A stretch of DNA of 40,763 nucleotides, from contig NZ_JADNOH010000066.1 of assembly GCF_015557435.1 (NCBI RefSeq), positions 1 to 40,763 of the forward strand, given 5' to 3'. The stretch comes from Collinsella aerofaciens. GTDB taxonomy: Bacteria > Actinomycetota > Coriobacteriia > Coriobacteriales > Coriobacteriaceae. The stretch's first letter is position 1, and each line of letters opens with the position of its first letter. A model generated the notes under the pieces. It saw only the letters and a list, made by a program, of their open reading frames with translations. It was not told the DNA's origin and made no database searches. Shown in pieces: positions 1 through 9,980 of the stretch. Both the position numbers and the translations under genes were made by a program.

Positions 1-2
1 CT

Positions 3-40
3 CGCACGGAGAGCACATTAAGTGCTCTCCGGCTCGTGCG
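3..40. repeat. Hairpin at the window edge
   Basis: Positions 8-16 pair perfectly with 22-30 around a 5-base AT loop, and 3-7 pairs with 36-40 outside a small internal bulge. No T-run follows on either strand, so it is not a standard terminator. It may belong to a feature outside the window. Nothing else is recognised in 41-103. Confidence 0.45.
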
Positions 41-103
41 GAACTCGCGATCGACTTCGTATGCCGCCGGGCAGCCGGGGCCGACGCGAGGTTCAAGATT
101 GTC

Positions 104-136
104 AAAAAAGCGGTCGGCGCGCAGTGCGCCGACCGC
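104..136 (-). terminator. Rho-independent terminator of gyrBA
   Basis: A perfect 11-bp stem (110-120 with 126-136) has a 5-base loop. Read on the minus strand it is followed by six T residues (104-109). It lies about 40 bases beyond the gyrA stop codon and closes the leftward gyrB-gyrA unit. Confidence 0.85.
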
Positions 137-176
137 CGATGTAAGGGGTCTGATGATTTTTACCAGCTAGGGCCTC

Positions 177-2918
177 TTACTCGTCTAGGAGATCCTCTGG
201 CATGTCGTTGCCGTCGCCTAGGTCGACTGGGGCCTCTTCGGCGTCGGTTGCGGCCTCGGCGCCTTCGCCTTCGGGCTTCTCCTTGGCGGCCGTCATGCGG
301 GCTACGGCGCAGATGCGGTCGTTGTCGTCGACGGTCATCATCTTGACGCCCTGGGTAGCGCGGCCAGTCTGGCTGATCTCGTCGGTCTTGACGCGAATGA
401 CCGTCGCGCCCTCCGTCACGATGAACAGCTCGTGCTGCGGGCCCACCGTCTTCATGGCCGCGAGGTTACCCTTACGCTCGGTCATTTGGATGGTGTAGAC
501 GCCCTGGCCGCCGCGATTCTGCTCCGGGTAGTCCGCGACCGGCGTGCGCTTGCCGTAGCCGCGCTCGGTGATGACGAATAGATCGCCGTTGCCGTTAGTG
601 ACTTCCATGCCCAGAACGCTCACGCCGTCCTTCATACCGATACCGCGAACGCCGCTGGTATCGCGGCCGGTGGCGCGCACCTGCTCCTCGGAGAACATGA
701 TCGCCTTGCCCGCGGTGGTGGCCAGGATAATCTTGTCGCCCTCGCGCACGCGGCGCACGTTCAGCAGCGCGTCGTCGTCACGCAGGTTGATAGCGATCAG
801 GCCGTCGCGACGGCTGCGGTCATATGCGCTCATCACGGTCTTCTTGACCATGCCGCTCTTGGTGGCAAACATCAGGTACTCGTCGGCAGGGAACTCGCGG
901 CAGCTGATGACGCTCGCGATCTTCTCGCCCTCCTCGAAGGGCAGCAGGTTGACGATTGCGGTACCGCGCGCCTGGCGCGTACCCACCGGCAGCTCGTGCA
1001 CCTTCAGGCGATAGACCTTACCCTTGCTCGAGAAGAACAGCACGTACTCGTGCGTGGACGCGATGAACATCTCGTCGATGACGTCGTCCTCTTTGAGGTT
1101 GACGCCCGACACGCCCTTGCCGCCGCGCTTCTGGGCGCGGTAGGCGGCCACCGGGATGCGCTTGACATAGCCGGTGTGGGTGATGGTCACGACCATGTCC
1201 TCATCGGCAATGAGGTCCTCGACGTCCAGGTCCTTCTCGACATGGCTGATCTCGGTGCGGCGCTTATCGCCGAACTTCTTGGAGATCTCGCGCATCTCTT
1301 CCTTAATGACGCCCAGGATCTTCTCCTCGTGCGCCAGCAGGTCCTCGTAGTAGGCGATGGCGCGGCGCAGGCCGTCCAGCTCTTCCTGGATCTTGTCGCG
1401 CTCCAGGCCGGTCAGGCGGCGCAGCTTCATCTCGAGGATGGCCGTGGTCTGCTCGGGCGTAAAGCCAAAGCGCTCGATCAGGCGGCTGCTGGCCTCGGAG
1501 TCGGTCTGCGAGGAGCGGATGATGCTGATGACCTCGTCGATATGGTCAAGGGCCATCAGGTAGCCCTCAAGGATATGCGCGCGGGCCTGGGCCTTCTTAA
1601 GGTCGAAGCGGGTGCGGCGGGTGACGACGTCGACCTGGTGGTCGATGTAGTGCTGCAGCATCTCGCGCAGGCTCAGGCATTTGGGAACGCCGTTGACAAG
1701 CGCCAGGTTGTTGGCGCCAAAGGTCGTCTGCAGCGAGGTGTACTTGTACAGGTTGTTGAGCACGACCTGCGGGATGACGCCCTTCTTGAGTTCGATGACC
1801 AGACGGATACCCTTCTGGTTGGACTCATCGCGCATATCCGAGATACCCTCGATGCGCTTGTCGTTGACGAGCTGGGCGATCTTCTCCTGCAGGGTGCCCT
1901 TGTTGACCATGTAGGGAATCTCGGTAAAGACCAGGCGGCTGCGGCCGGTCTTGGTGGACTCCACGTGAGCCTTGGCGCGCACGGTAATGGAGCCACGGCC
2001 GGTCTCGTAGCTCTGCTTAATACCGGCACTGCCCATGATGATGGCGCCGGTGGGGAAGTCCGGACCGGGCATGATCTGCATGAGCTCGTCGACAGTGGCG
2101 TCGGGATTATCGATCAGGTAGCAGGTTGCCTCGATCGCCTCGGTGAGGTTATGCGGGGCGATATTGGTGGCCATGCCGACGGCGATGCCCTGGCTGCCGT
2201 TGACCAGCAGGTTGGGGAAGCGCGCAGGCAGCGCCTGAGGCTCGGCGAGCGATTCGTCGTAGTTGGGCTGCCAGTCGACGGTATCCTTCTGCAAGTCACG
2301 CAGCAATTCCATGGCGGGCTTTGCCAGGCGGCTCTCGGTGTAACGCATGGCCGCCGCGCCGTCGCCGTCGATGTTGCCGAAGTTGCCGTGACCGTCGATG
2401 AGCGGCGTGCGCATGGAGAACCACTGCGCCAGGCGGACCATGGCCTCATAGACCGCGTAGTCGCCATGCGGGTGGTACTTACCGATAACTTCGCCGACCG
2501 TCCAGGCCGACTTCTTGTGCGGGCGGTTGGGGTAGATGCCGCTCTCGTTCATCGCGTACAGGATGCGGCGGTGCACCGGCTTTAAGCCGTCGCGCACGTC
2601 CGGCAGGGCGCGCGCCGTAATGACCGACATCGAATACTCGATAAATGACTGCTTCATCTCGCGGCCAAACTCCGAAATCTGGAGCTGGCCGCCGTTGATA
2701 TCCTCGCCGGCCGAGGCGCCACGGTCGACTTCGCCAAAGCTCTCCTCGAGCTCACCGTCGTCATCCTCATCATCTTCATCCTCGGCGTCGGGGTTATAGG
2801 AATCCGGATCGCCGTCCTCGCCCTGCTCGGCGCGGGCGAGTAGGCGCTTCAGATCATCGGGCATGCCGGCGTCGCCGGCCTCGTCCATACCCTCATTGTT
2901 GTTGATATCGTCTGCCAC
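177..2918 (-). CDS. gyrA: DNA gyrase subunit A
   Basis: GyrA is the breakage-reunion subunit of gyrase, which introduces negative supercoils with GyrB. The 913-residue product has the winged-helix core, catalytic Tyr193 in the AAAMRYTE motif, and a beta-pinwheel C-terminal domain with a GyrA-box (QKRGGKGV, about residue 598). The GTG start (2916-2918) follows AGGAGG. Two features are odd. About 75 mostly acidic residues precede the usual GyrA start, and the C-terminal tail is also acidic. In the quinolone region (HGDYAVYE) residue 154, equivalent to E. coli Ser83, is Tyr, and residue 158, equivalent to Asp87, is Glu. Identity is certain; the role of the extension is unknown. It lies downstream of gyrB across a 178-base spacer with a long inverted repeat. 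Confidence 0.98.
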   Translation of the reverse strand: MADDINNNEGMDEAGDAGMPDDLKRLLARAEQGEDGDPDSYNPDAEDEDDEDDDGELEESFGEVDRGASAGEDINGGQLQISEFGREMKQSFIEYSMSVITARALPDVRDGLKPVHRRILYAMNESGIYPNRPHKKSAWTVGEVIGKYHPHGDYAVYEAMVRLAQWFSMRTPLIDGHGNFGNIDGDGAAAMRYTESRLAKPAMELLRDLQKDTVDWQPNYDESLAEPQALPARFPNLLVNGSQGIAVGMATNIAPHNLTEAIEATCYLIDNPDATVDELMQIMPGPDFPTGAIIMGSAGIKQSYETGRGSITVRAKAHVESTKTGRSRLVFTEIPYMVNKGTLQEKIAQLVNDKRIEGISDMRDESNQKGIRLVIELKKGVIPQVVLNNLYKYTSLQTTFGANNLALVNGVPKCLSLREMLQHYIDHQVDVVTRRTRFDLKKAQARAHILEGYLMALDHIDEVISIIRSSQTDSEASSRLIERFGFTPEQTTAILEMKLRRLTGLERDKIQEELDGLRRAIAYYEDLLAHEEKILGVIKEEMREISKKFGDKRRTEISHVEKDLDVEDLIADEDMVVTITHTGYVKRIPVAAYRAQKRGGKGVSGVNLKEDDVIDEMFIASTHEYVLFFSSKGKVYRLKVHELPVGTRQARGTAIVNLLPFEEGEKIASVISCREFPADEYLMFATKSGMVKKTVMSAYDRSRRDGLIAINLRDDDALLNVRRVREGDKIILATTAGKAIMFSEEQVRATGRDTSGVRGIGMKDGVSVLGMEVTNGNGDLFVITERGYGKRTPVADYPEQNRGGQGVYTIQMTERKGNLAAMKTVGPQHELFIVTEGATVIRVKTDEISQTGRATQGVKMMTVDDNDRICAVARMTAAKEKPEGEGAEAATDAEEAPVDLGDGNDMPEDLLDE

Positions 2919-2996
2919 GTTACCTCCTCATGGTTTGCGTGGTCCATTAGTTCCCCACCACGGAGACGGATTACCGGGAACACCGGATAACCCTCC

Positions 2997-3096
2997 TAGG
3001 TTTTCCAGGTGCCCCAGGTTGCCCTGAAGGATGAGGGCGCACGCCTTGCGTGCGGCGCCCGAAATCCTGAAGGGCAAGATGGGGTGCCTGGGAAAG

Positions 3097-3099
<3 letters not shown>
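2997..3099. repeat. Long imperfect inverted repeat between gyrB and gyrA
   Basis: Arms of 36 bases (2997-3032 and 3064-3099) match at about 28 positions when one is reverse complemented. Inside is a second GC-rich hairpin (about 3035-3060, with a 3-base bulge). The distal arm includes the gyrB stop codon. No T-run follows, so it may be an mRNA processing, stability or attenuation structure rather than a terminator. Confidence 0.6.
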
Positions 3100-5169
<2,070 letters not shown>

Positions 5170-5176
5170 TTATCGT

Positions 5177-5206
5177 AAAAAAATACCCTCGGGAACGAGG
5201 GTATTT
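5177..5206 (-). terminator. Terminator ending the dnaA-dnaN-recF-dciA unit
   Basis: Positions 5181-5191 pair perfectly with 5196-5206 around a 4-base loop. On the minus strand the stem runs into seven T residues (5177-5183). It lies 26 bases beyond the dciA stop and before the gyrB ribosome-binding site, so gyrB needs its own promoter or read-through. Confidence 0.85.
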
Positions 5207-5232
5207 GGCTCTACAAGGCCACCAGATGCGAT

Positions 5233-5796
5233 TTAAGGCTCTTTTTTGCTTTGCACGCCCTTGGCCCACTCGGCACTGGCTCTCATGGCATTCTCGAGGG
5301 CCTCGCGCAGTTTTTGGTCTTCGATGGGCGCCACTTGGCGCTCGATCTCGGTACGCTCGGCCTCACTTAGGTCGGCGTGCGGGGCCGGCGGTCGCTCGGT
5401 CGTCGCCGGGCGCAGGCGCTCCTTGGCGGCGGGCGGCGTGTGACCGGGCGCGGTGGTTTTGAACACCAGGCCGTCCACATGCGCACCGGCGCGCTCCATG
5501 CGCGCGCGGATGATCTCGCGCAACAGCGTCATTTCCTGCGTCCACGAGGGCGAGTCGAGATACACCAGCAGCTCATTGGACTCGGGCAGGTAGCGCAGTC
5601 CCGTCACATGCCGTCCCTCGCGCGTGCCCGAGCACACCGCGTTCCATGCGCGATAGACCGCGCGCGACTCCTCGGCGGCCTCCATCTGCGCACGGCGCTC
5701 GGGGGTCGCGGACGCCAGGATGCGCTGGCGCTCTGCGTTCAAAAACCCGCTGAAGGCGACCGTCTCGCTCTCGCGCTCGTAATTAGCACGTCTCAC
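5233..5796 (-). CDS. dciA: DciA-like (DUF721) protein, probable helicase loader
   Basis: This 187-residue protein lies between recF and gyrB, the usual actinobacterial place for a DUF721 gene. DUF721/DciA proteins recruit or load the replicative helicase DnaB in bacteria lacking DnaC/DnaI. The KH-like core is visible around residues 48-105 (AWNAVCSGT, HVTGLRYLPESNELLVYLDSPSW, ELLREIIRARM-like end). A Pro/Ala-rich linker and a charged helical tail follow. It starts with GTG at 5794-5796 and overlaps the recF end by 14 bases, so it is probably translationally coupled. The family call rests on position and fold pattern. Confidence 0.8.
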   Translation of the reverse strand: MRRANYERESETVAFSGFLNAERQRILASATPERRAQMEAAEESRAVYRAWNAVCSGTREGRHVTGLRYLPESNELLVYLDSPSWTQEMTLLREIIRARMERAGAHVDGLVFKTTAPGHTPPAAKERLRPATTERPPAPHADLSEAERTEIERQVAPIEDQKLREALENAMRASAEWAKGVQSKKEP

Positions 5797-6889
5797 CCAT
5801 GCTCACCACCTTGGCTCGATCAAGCAGGTCATCGGTAAAGTACCCCAGGTTGGTCGTAGTTATGACCGTCTGGATATCATCGCCGATCAGCCGCAGGAAA
5901 GCGCCGCGACGCTCGCCGTCGAGCTCGCTCATCACGTCGTCCAGAAGCAGCAGCGGGGCAGTGCCCAGGACATCGCGAGCCACGGCGACCTCGGCCACCT
6001 TCCAGGACAGCACCAGCGTGCGCTGCTGTCCTTGGCTGGCAAATGAACGGGCGGAGCGACCCGCCACGGTGAACTCAATCTCGTCGCGATGCGGTCCCAC
6101 CAACGTCACGCCGCGGCGAATTTCCTCGTCGGCATGCTCGTCAAGGGCAGCCAGCATGCGCTCGTACGCCCAACCCTTCAGCTCTTCGCGATCCTCGACC
6201 TGGGGCAAATCCCCCAGCGTGGACGCATAGGTCACGTTGGCGGCCTCACCTGACGCCACTTGCCCGTAGGCAGTGTGCACATGGCCCGCCAGCCGGTCGA
6301 GCAGGGCCAACCGGTGCACGAGCAGGGCCGAGCCCGCGCGGGCAATCGAATCGTTCCACGCGCCGAGCATCTCGCGGCAGCACCAGGTCTCCTTGAGCAA
6401 GGCGTTACGCTGGGTCACGCAGCGCCCATAGGTGCTCGCAAGATCGGCATAGCGTGCGCTCAGCTGCATGCCAAAGTCATCGAGGGCGGCGCGGCGCACA
6501 CTGGCGCCTCGCTTAACCATGTCCAGATGGTCGGGGCAAAACAGCACACTCGGCAGAACCCCGCGCACACCAGCGGCAGAGCATCTCTTGCCGTTGCGGC
6601 TAAACGAGCGCCTACCGTCCTCCGCGCTCAATCCCATATCAAGCACGCGGCCGTCGCCCTCGAGCCTCAGCTCGATCTTGCACGAGCCCACGCCGTCATG
6701 GACGAGCTCGGCTGCGGTCGGATGCCTAAACGAGGCGCCGCTCGTCAGCAGCTGCAGCGCCTCTATGAGATTGGTCTTTCCCGCCGCGTTGGGTCCCGCA
6801 AGTATCGTCACGCCCTCGTCCAGGGCAAGGCGATAGCTATCGAAGCTGCGGTAGTGCGCGACGGAAAGATCGCGGGCGAACATGGTCAT
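5783..6889 (-). CDS. recF: DNA replication and repair protein RecF
   Basis: RecF is an SMC-like ATPase that helps load RecA at single-strand gaps. The 368-residue product has Walker A GPNAAGKT (32-39), the ABC-type signature SFASQGQQRTL (about 283) and Walker B LLLLDDVMSELD (about 308). It follows dnaN by nine bases with no clear Shine-Dalgarno, which suggests translational coupling. A second ATG two codons later (MFARDL) is an alternative start. The order dnaA-dnaN-recF is standard. Confidence 0.97.
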   Translation of the reverse strand: MTMFARDLSVAHYRSFDSYRLALDEGVTILAGPNAAGKTNLIEALQLLTSGASFRHPTAAELVHDGVGSCKIELRLEGDGRVLDMGLSAEDGRRSFSRNGKRCSAAGVRGVLPSVLFCPDHLDMVKRGASVRRAALDDFGMQLSARYADLASTYGRCVTQRNALLKETWCCREMLGAWNDSIARAGSALLVHRLALLDRLAGHVHTAYGQVASGEAANVTYASTLGDLPQVEDREELKGWAYERMLAALDEHADEEIRRGVTLVGPHRDEIEFTVAGRSARSFASQGQQRTLVLSWKVAEVAVARDVLGTAPLLLLDDVMSELDGERRGAFLRLIGDDIQTVITTTNLGYFTDDLLDRAKVVSMGETC

Positions 6890-6898
6890 GGCGCAGCG

Positions 6899-8002
6899 CT
6901 AGATGCGGACCGGCATGACCAGGTACAGGTAGTTAATCCTGTCGTAGGACTTAAAGATGCCCGCCTGCGAGTAGCTCTTGAGCTCCAGCGTGATCTCCTT
7001 CTCCTTGGACAGGGCATTGAGGCAGCCGAAGATGTAGTGGTAGTTGAAGGCGATGGTGCCCGACTCGCCCTCGGCCTCGACATCGATCGTCTCCTGCGCA
7101 AGGTCCTGGTCATTGGAAATGGAGGACAGGCCCATCTGACCGTTCTCGACATCGATCTCGAACTTGACGGCGGGGTTGGCGCTCGCGATAACGGCCACGC
7201 GCTTGAGGGCGGCGTTAAAGGCGGCGACGTCGATCTTGACGCTCGTCACGCACGAATCGGGGATGAGCTGCTTGTAGTTGGGGTACACGCCCTCGATACG
7301 ACGCGACACGTAGGTGGTGTTGCCGGCCTCGAAGACGACCTGGGTGTCGGTAGCCCCGATCATGATGGTCGCCTGGCTGGCCATGATGTTCAGCGCGTCG
7401 TTAAAGGCGTCAGCCGGAACGTTGAGTTCAAAGGAGCCCTCGAGGGTCGAGGTCTCGACCTGCGTATCGCACACGGCCAAGCGGAAGGAATCGGTCGCCA
7501 CCAAGCGTACGGTGTTGTTCTCGACCTTCATGTGCACGCCGCCCAGGATGGGGCGAGCCTTGTCGGTCGAGGTGACGCGCCACACGCGGCCGACCATTTC
7601 GGACAAGATATCGGTCGGCAGCTCCACGGCACTCTCGATGGCATAGGCCGGAAACTCGGGGAAGTCATTGGCATCGAGCGTGTTCAGCCTAAAAGAGCTC
7701 TTCTCGCAACCAATCAGCACCTGGCGCTCGGACAGCTCAAAGGTGACCGGGGCATCGGGGAGGGTCTTGGTGATATTGGAGAGCATCTTACAGGGGATAA
7801 CCATCTCGCCCTCTTCTTCGACATGCGCCGCGATGCGATGACGGATCGAGATGGTGTAGTTAGAGGTCTGGAATTCCAAGATGCCGTCTTGGGCCTTAAC
7901 GAGCACGCCCGACAGGATGGGAAGGGTGGATGCCGAAGCGACACCCTTCATAACGACGCCGATGGCTTGTGTAAGCGAGCTCTGGCTGACGGTGAACTTC
8001 AT
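6899..8002 (-). CDS. dnaN: DNA polymerase III beta sliding clamp
   Basis: The beta clamp tethers DNA polymerase III and repair enzymes to DNA. The protein is 367 residues, the usual length. It begins MKFTVSQSSLTQAI and ends in the typical YLVMPVRI tail that lines the clamp-binding pocket. AAAGG lies about 11 bases before the ATG. The AT-rich putative unwinding region of oriC begins directly upstream, so its promoter probably lies in the dnaA-dnaN spacer. Confidence 0.97.
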   Translation of the reverse strand: MKFTVSQSSLTQAIGVVMKGVASASTLPILSGVLVKAQDGILEFQTSNYTISIRHRIAAHVEEEGEMVIPCKMLSNITKTLPDAPVTFELSERQVLIGCEKSSFRLNTLDANDFPEFPAYAIESAVELPTDILSEMVGRVWRVTSTDKARPILGGVHMKVENNTVRLVATDSFRLAVCDTQVETSTLEGSFELNVPADAFNDALNIMASQATIMIGATDTQVVFEAGNTTYVSRRIEGVYPNYKQLIPDSCVTSVKIDVAAFNAALKRVAVIASANPAVKFEIDVENGQMGLSSISNDQDLAQETIDVEAEGESGTIAFNYHYIFGCLNALSKEKEITLELKSYSQAGIFKSYDRINYLYLVMPVRI

Positions 8003-8240
8003 CTTTTAATACCTTTCTATAGATATAAATATCTTAATAATAGTAATAGCACTGACGAAACTGTTGATTACTCCCAAAGACGCAGGTCAGACCCAGAAAG
8101 AGAATCGACAGCAACCTGTGTGCAACAGGGGTGGTTTTCCACGTTCAAAACCTGCGCAAAACTTTTCATCGCCGCGGGTTGGGTTTTAGACACCTTATGC
8201 CCGTGGTTTCGACAAGTTTTCAACAGGTGTCTCTATTTCC
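8003..8240. other. dnaA-dnaN spacer, candidate oriC unwinding region
   Basis: This 238-base gene-free spacer is very AT-rich next to dnaN (8003-8050). It then has DnaA-box-like 9-mers at 8062-8070 (tgttgatta, reverse), 8135-8143 (ttttccacg), 8206-8214 (gtttcgaca) and 8217-8225 (ttttcaaca). The last has the same sequence as boxes at 11418 and 11471. An AT-rich element at dnaN and boxes toward dnaA match the layout of the unwinding half of bipartite origins such as that of Bacillus subtilis. This is inference from sequence only. Confidence 0.6.
8035..8049 (+). promoter_or_regulatory. DnaA-trio-like triplets
   Basis: Five consecutive triplets TAA TAA TAG TAA TAG lie on the plus strand. Their 3' end points toward the DnaA-box-like site at 8062-8070, 12 bases away. 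This fits the described DnaA-trio consensus, read 3'-[G/A]A[T/A]-5' from the box side, on which DnaA assembles on single-stranded DNA. Confidence 0.55.
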
Positions 8241-9965
8241 CTACGAGCGCAGTGTAATTTTATCGCGCAGCGACTTGAGGTCTTCGGTGACGGTGCGGTC
8301 TTCCTGGATCATCTTCTGGACCTTTTTGTAACTCGTGCTGACGGTCGAGTGGTTGCGGTTGCCAAATTCGGCGCCCACCGCCGTGGTCGTCATCTCGCAC
8401 ATCTCGATGGCCAGATAGATGGCAATATGGCGTGCTTTGGCGATATTGGCGTTGCGACGCGGGCCGATGAGCTCCTCGTGCGTCACGCCGTACTGCTCTT
8501 CGATGACGGACTGAACCGTCTGGACGTTGATCTTTTTGGCCGATGTGTCGAAGTACTGGCTGGCGATGGCGTCGATATCGTCAAAGGTGAGCTCCCCGCC
8601 CTCGCGCTCGCGGTCGCCCGCCTCGCCGGCGCAGCGCTCGCAGAAGCTCTCGAGTTCGCGGATGTTGGTGCCCGAGACCTCGGCCATGTGTTTAAAGTGC
8701 TCGTCGGTCAGGTGCCCGCCGTCGCCCCCATAGGCCGCCAGCAGCGAGTCGTCGCCTGCCTCGGGAGCGGCGACGATGGTGTTCTCGTAATAGCGCTGCA
8801 AGATCTTGTATTTCATCTCGTAGCTGGGCTCTGCGACCAAGCAGAGCATGCCGGCGTTGAAGCGGCTGGTCAGACGCTCGTCCATGCTCAGGTCCTTGGG
8901 GGCGCGGTCTGCCGCGATGACGACCTTCTTGTTGTTGCGGATGAACTCGTCCATGAGCTGGAAAAAGTAGTCCACGCTCGCGCGCTTGCCGATGATGTTT
9001 TGGATGTCATCGATGATGAGCACGTCCACGCCGTGGTATGCCTGCATGATAGGGGCGTTGCTCTTCTTTTGGCGGTCGAACTCGGTCATCAGGTCGTCCA
9101 GATATGCCTGGGAGTTGGCATACTTGACCTTGATCTCGGGCGACTTCTCGGCGAGCTCGTTTTTGATGGCAAGCAGCAGGTGCGTCTTGCCCAGGCCCGA
9201 TTTGCCGTAGATGAACAGTGATGTGCACGTGCCACGCTCGTCCGCGAGGGCGGCAAACTTGAGTGCCGAGCGATAGGCATGGCTGTTCTCGGGGCCGTAG
9301 ACAAAGTTCTCAAAGGTAAATTTTGAGTTCGCGGCGAGCGGGGCTCCATCCGCATTCTGCTCGGCCGGTACGGTCGGTGCCGGCATGGGTGAAGCGGGGG
9401 TCGCAGCTTGCGTGGACTTAGTCGGCGCTCCGCCCTTCATCTGGTTCATCATGCGACGAAAATCATCGGCCGAGAGCGTGTTCTTGATTGCAATGCCCGA
9501 ATCCGCGCCCGCCGCTGCGTCGTGAGCGATAGGCATGTGCGTGACGGGTGCGTTCGTTGACGTCGCCGCCGCGGTCGGCAACGGTGCCATGGTTTCACGG
9601 GAAACATCGCCGTGCTGGTGCTCGATTGTCGGCACGTCGCCTGCGGAGGCCGGCACCGCCGGGGAGGCAGCGGGAGCCGCGGCGGGCGCCGTCGCAGCAG
9701 CGGATTCCGCCACGGCTCCTTGCGGTGCCACGATGTCGAGCGCAATCGGTGCAAAGGCGATTTCTTCCAGATAGGCCTCAATAGTCGGCTGATGCTTTTT
9801 GAGCTGCGCGATGGCAAAGCGCGAGGGGGCCTCGATCGTGAGCGTATCTTCGGTCAGGCTTATGGCGCGCGATTGCCCCAGCATGTTGATGAGGCGTGCA
9901 TCTTGGCCGTCGCGCTGGCAAAAGGCGATGGCATCCCCCAGGATGATGCTTGCTTCCTCGTCCAC
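8241..9965 (-). CDS. dnaA: Chromosomal replication initiator DnaA
   Basis: DnaA binds oriC, melts it and recruits the helicase. The 574-residue product has N-terminal domain I (about 1-80), a long Ala/Pro-rich linker (about 85-210), the AAA+ core with Walker A GKSGLGKT (254-261) and Walker B DVLIIDD (314-320), and a helix-turn-helix domain IV. The DNA-binding signature reads GNRNHSTV (535-542) where E. coli has GGRDHTTV, so the base-contacting Asp433 equivalent is Asn538. The GTG start (9963-9965) follows GGGAG and lies 15 bases after the stop of the ATPase gene, so the two are co-transcribed. A parS-like sequence lies in the linker codons. Confidence 0.97.
   Translation of the reverse strand: MDEEASIILGDAIAFCQRDGQDARLINMLGQSRAISLTEDTLTIEAPSRFAIAQLKKHQPTIEAYLEEIAFAPIALDIVAPQGAVAESAAATAPAAAPAASPAVPASAGDVPTIEHQHGDVSRETMAPLPTAAATSTNAPVTHMPIAHDAAAGADSGIAIKNTLSADDFRRMMNQMKGGAPTKSTQAATPASPMPAPTVPAEQNADGAPLAANSKFTFENFVYGPENSHAYRSALKFAALADERGTCTSLFIYGKSGLGKTHLLLAIKNELAEKSPEIKVKYANSQAYLDDLMTEFDRQKKSNAPIMQAYHGVDVLIIDDIQNIIGKRASVDYFFQLMDEFIRNNKKVVIAADRAPKDLSMDERLTSRFNAGMLCLVAEPSYEMKYKILQRYYENTIVAAPEAGDDSLLAAYGGDGGHLTDEHFKHMAEVSGTNIRELESFCERCAGEAGDREREGGELTFDDIDAIASQYFDTSAKKINVQTVQSVIEEQYGVTHEELIGPRRNANIAKARHIAIYLAIEMCEMTTTAVGAEFGNRNHSTVSTSYKKVQKMIQEDRTVTEDLKSLRDKITLRS
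9591..9606. promoter_or_regulatory. parS-like site inside dnaA
   Basis: This 16-mer matches the consensus TGTTTCACGTGAAACA at 14 of 16 positions. It is encoded by the Val-Ser-Arg-Glu-Thr codons (about 121-125) of the low-complexity DnaA linker. Whether ParB binds it is unknown. Confidence 0.45.
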
Positions 9966-9980
9966 TGTCTCTCCCGTTCT

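Noticed and set aside
996..2585. Long plus-strand frame opposite gyrA, and similar ones opposite gyrB (3121-5178), recF/dnaN (6260-8257) and the M28-like gene (23978-26053)
   Set aside because: They mirror certain genes on the other strand, have no family motifs, and are expected from high-GC codon use.
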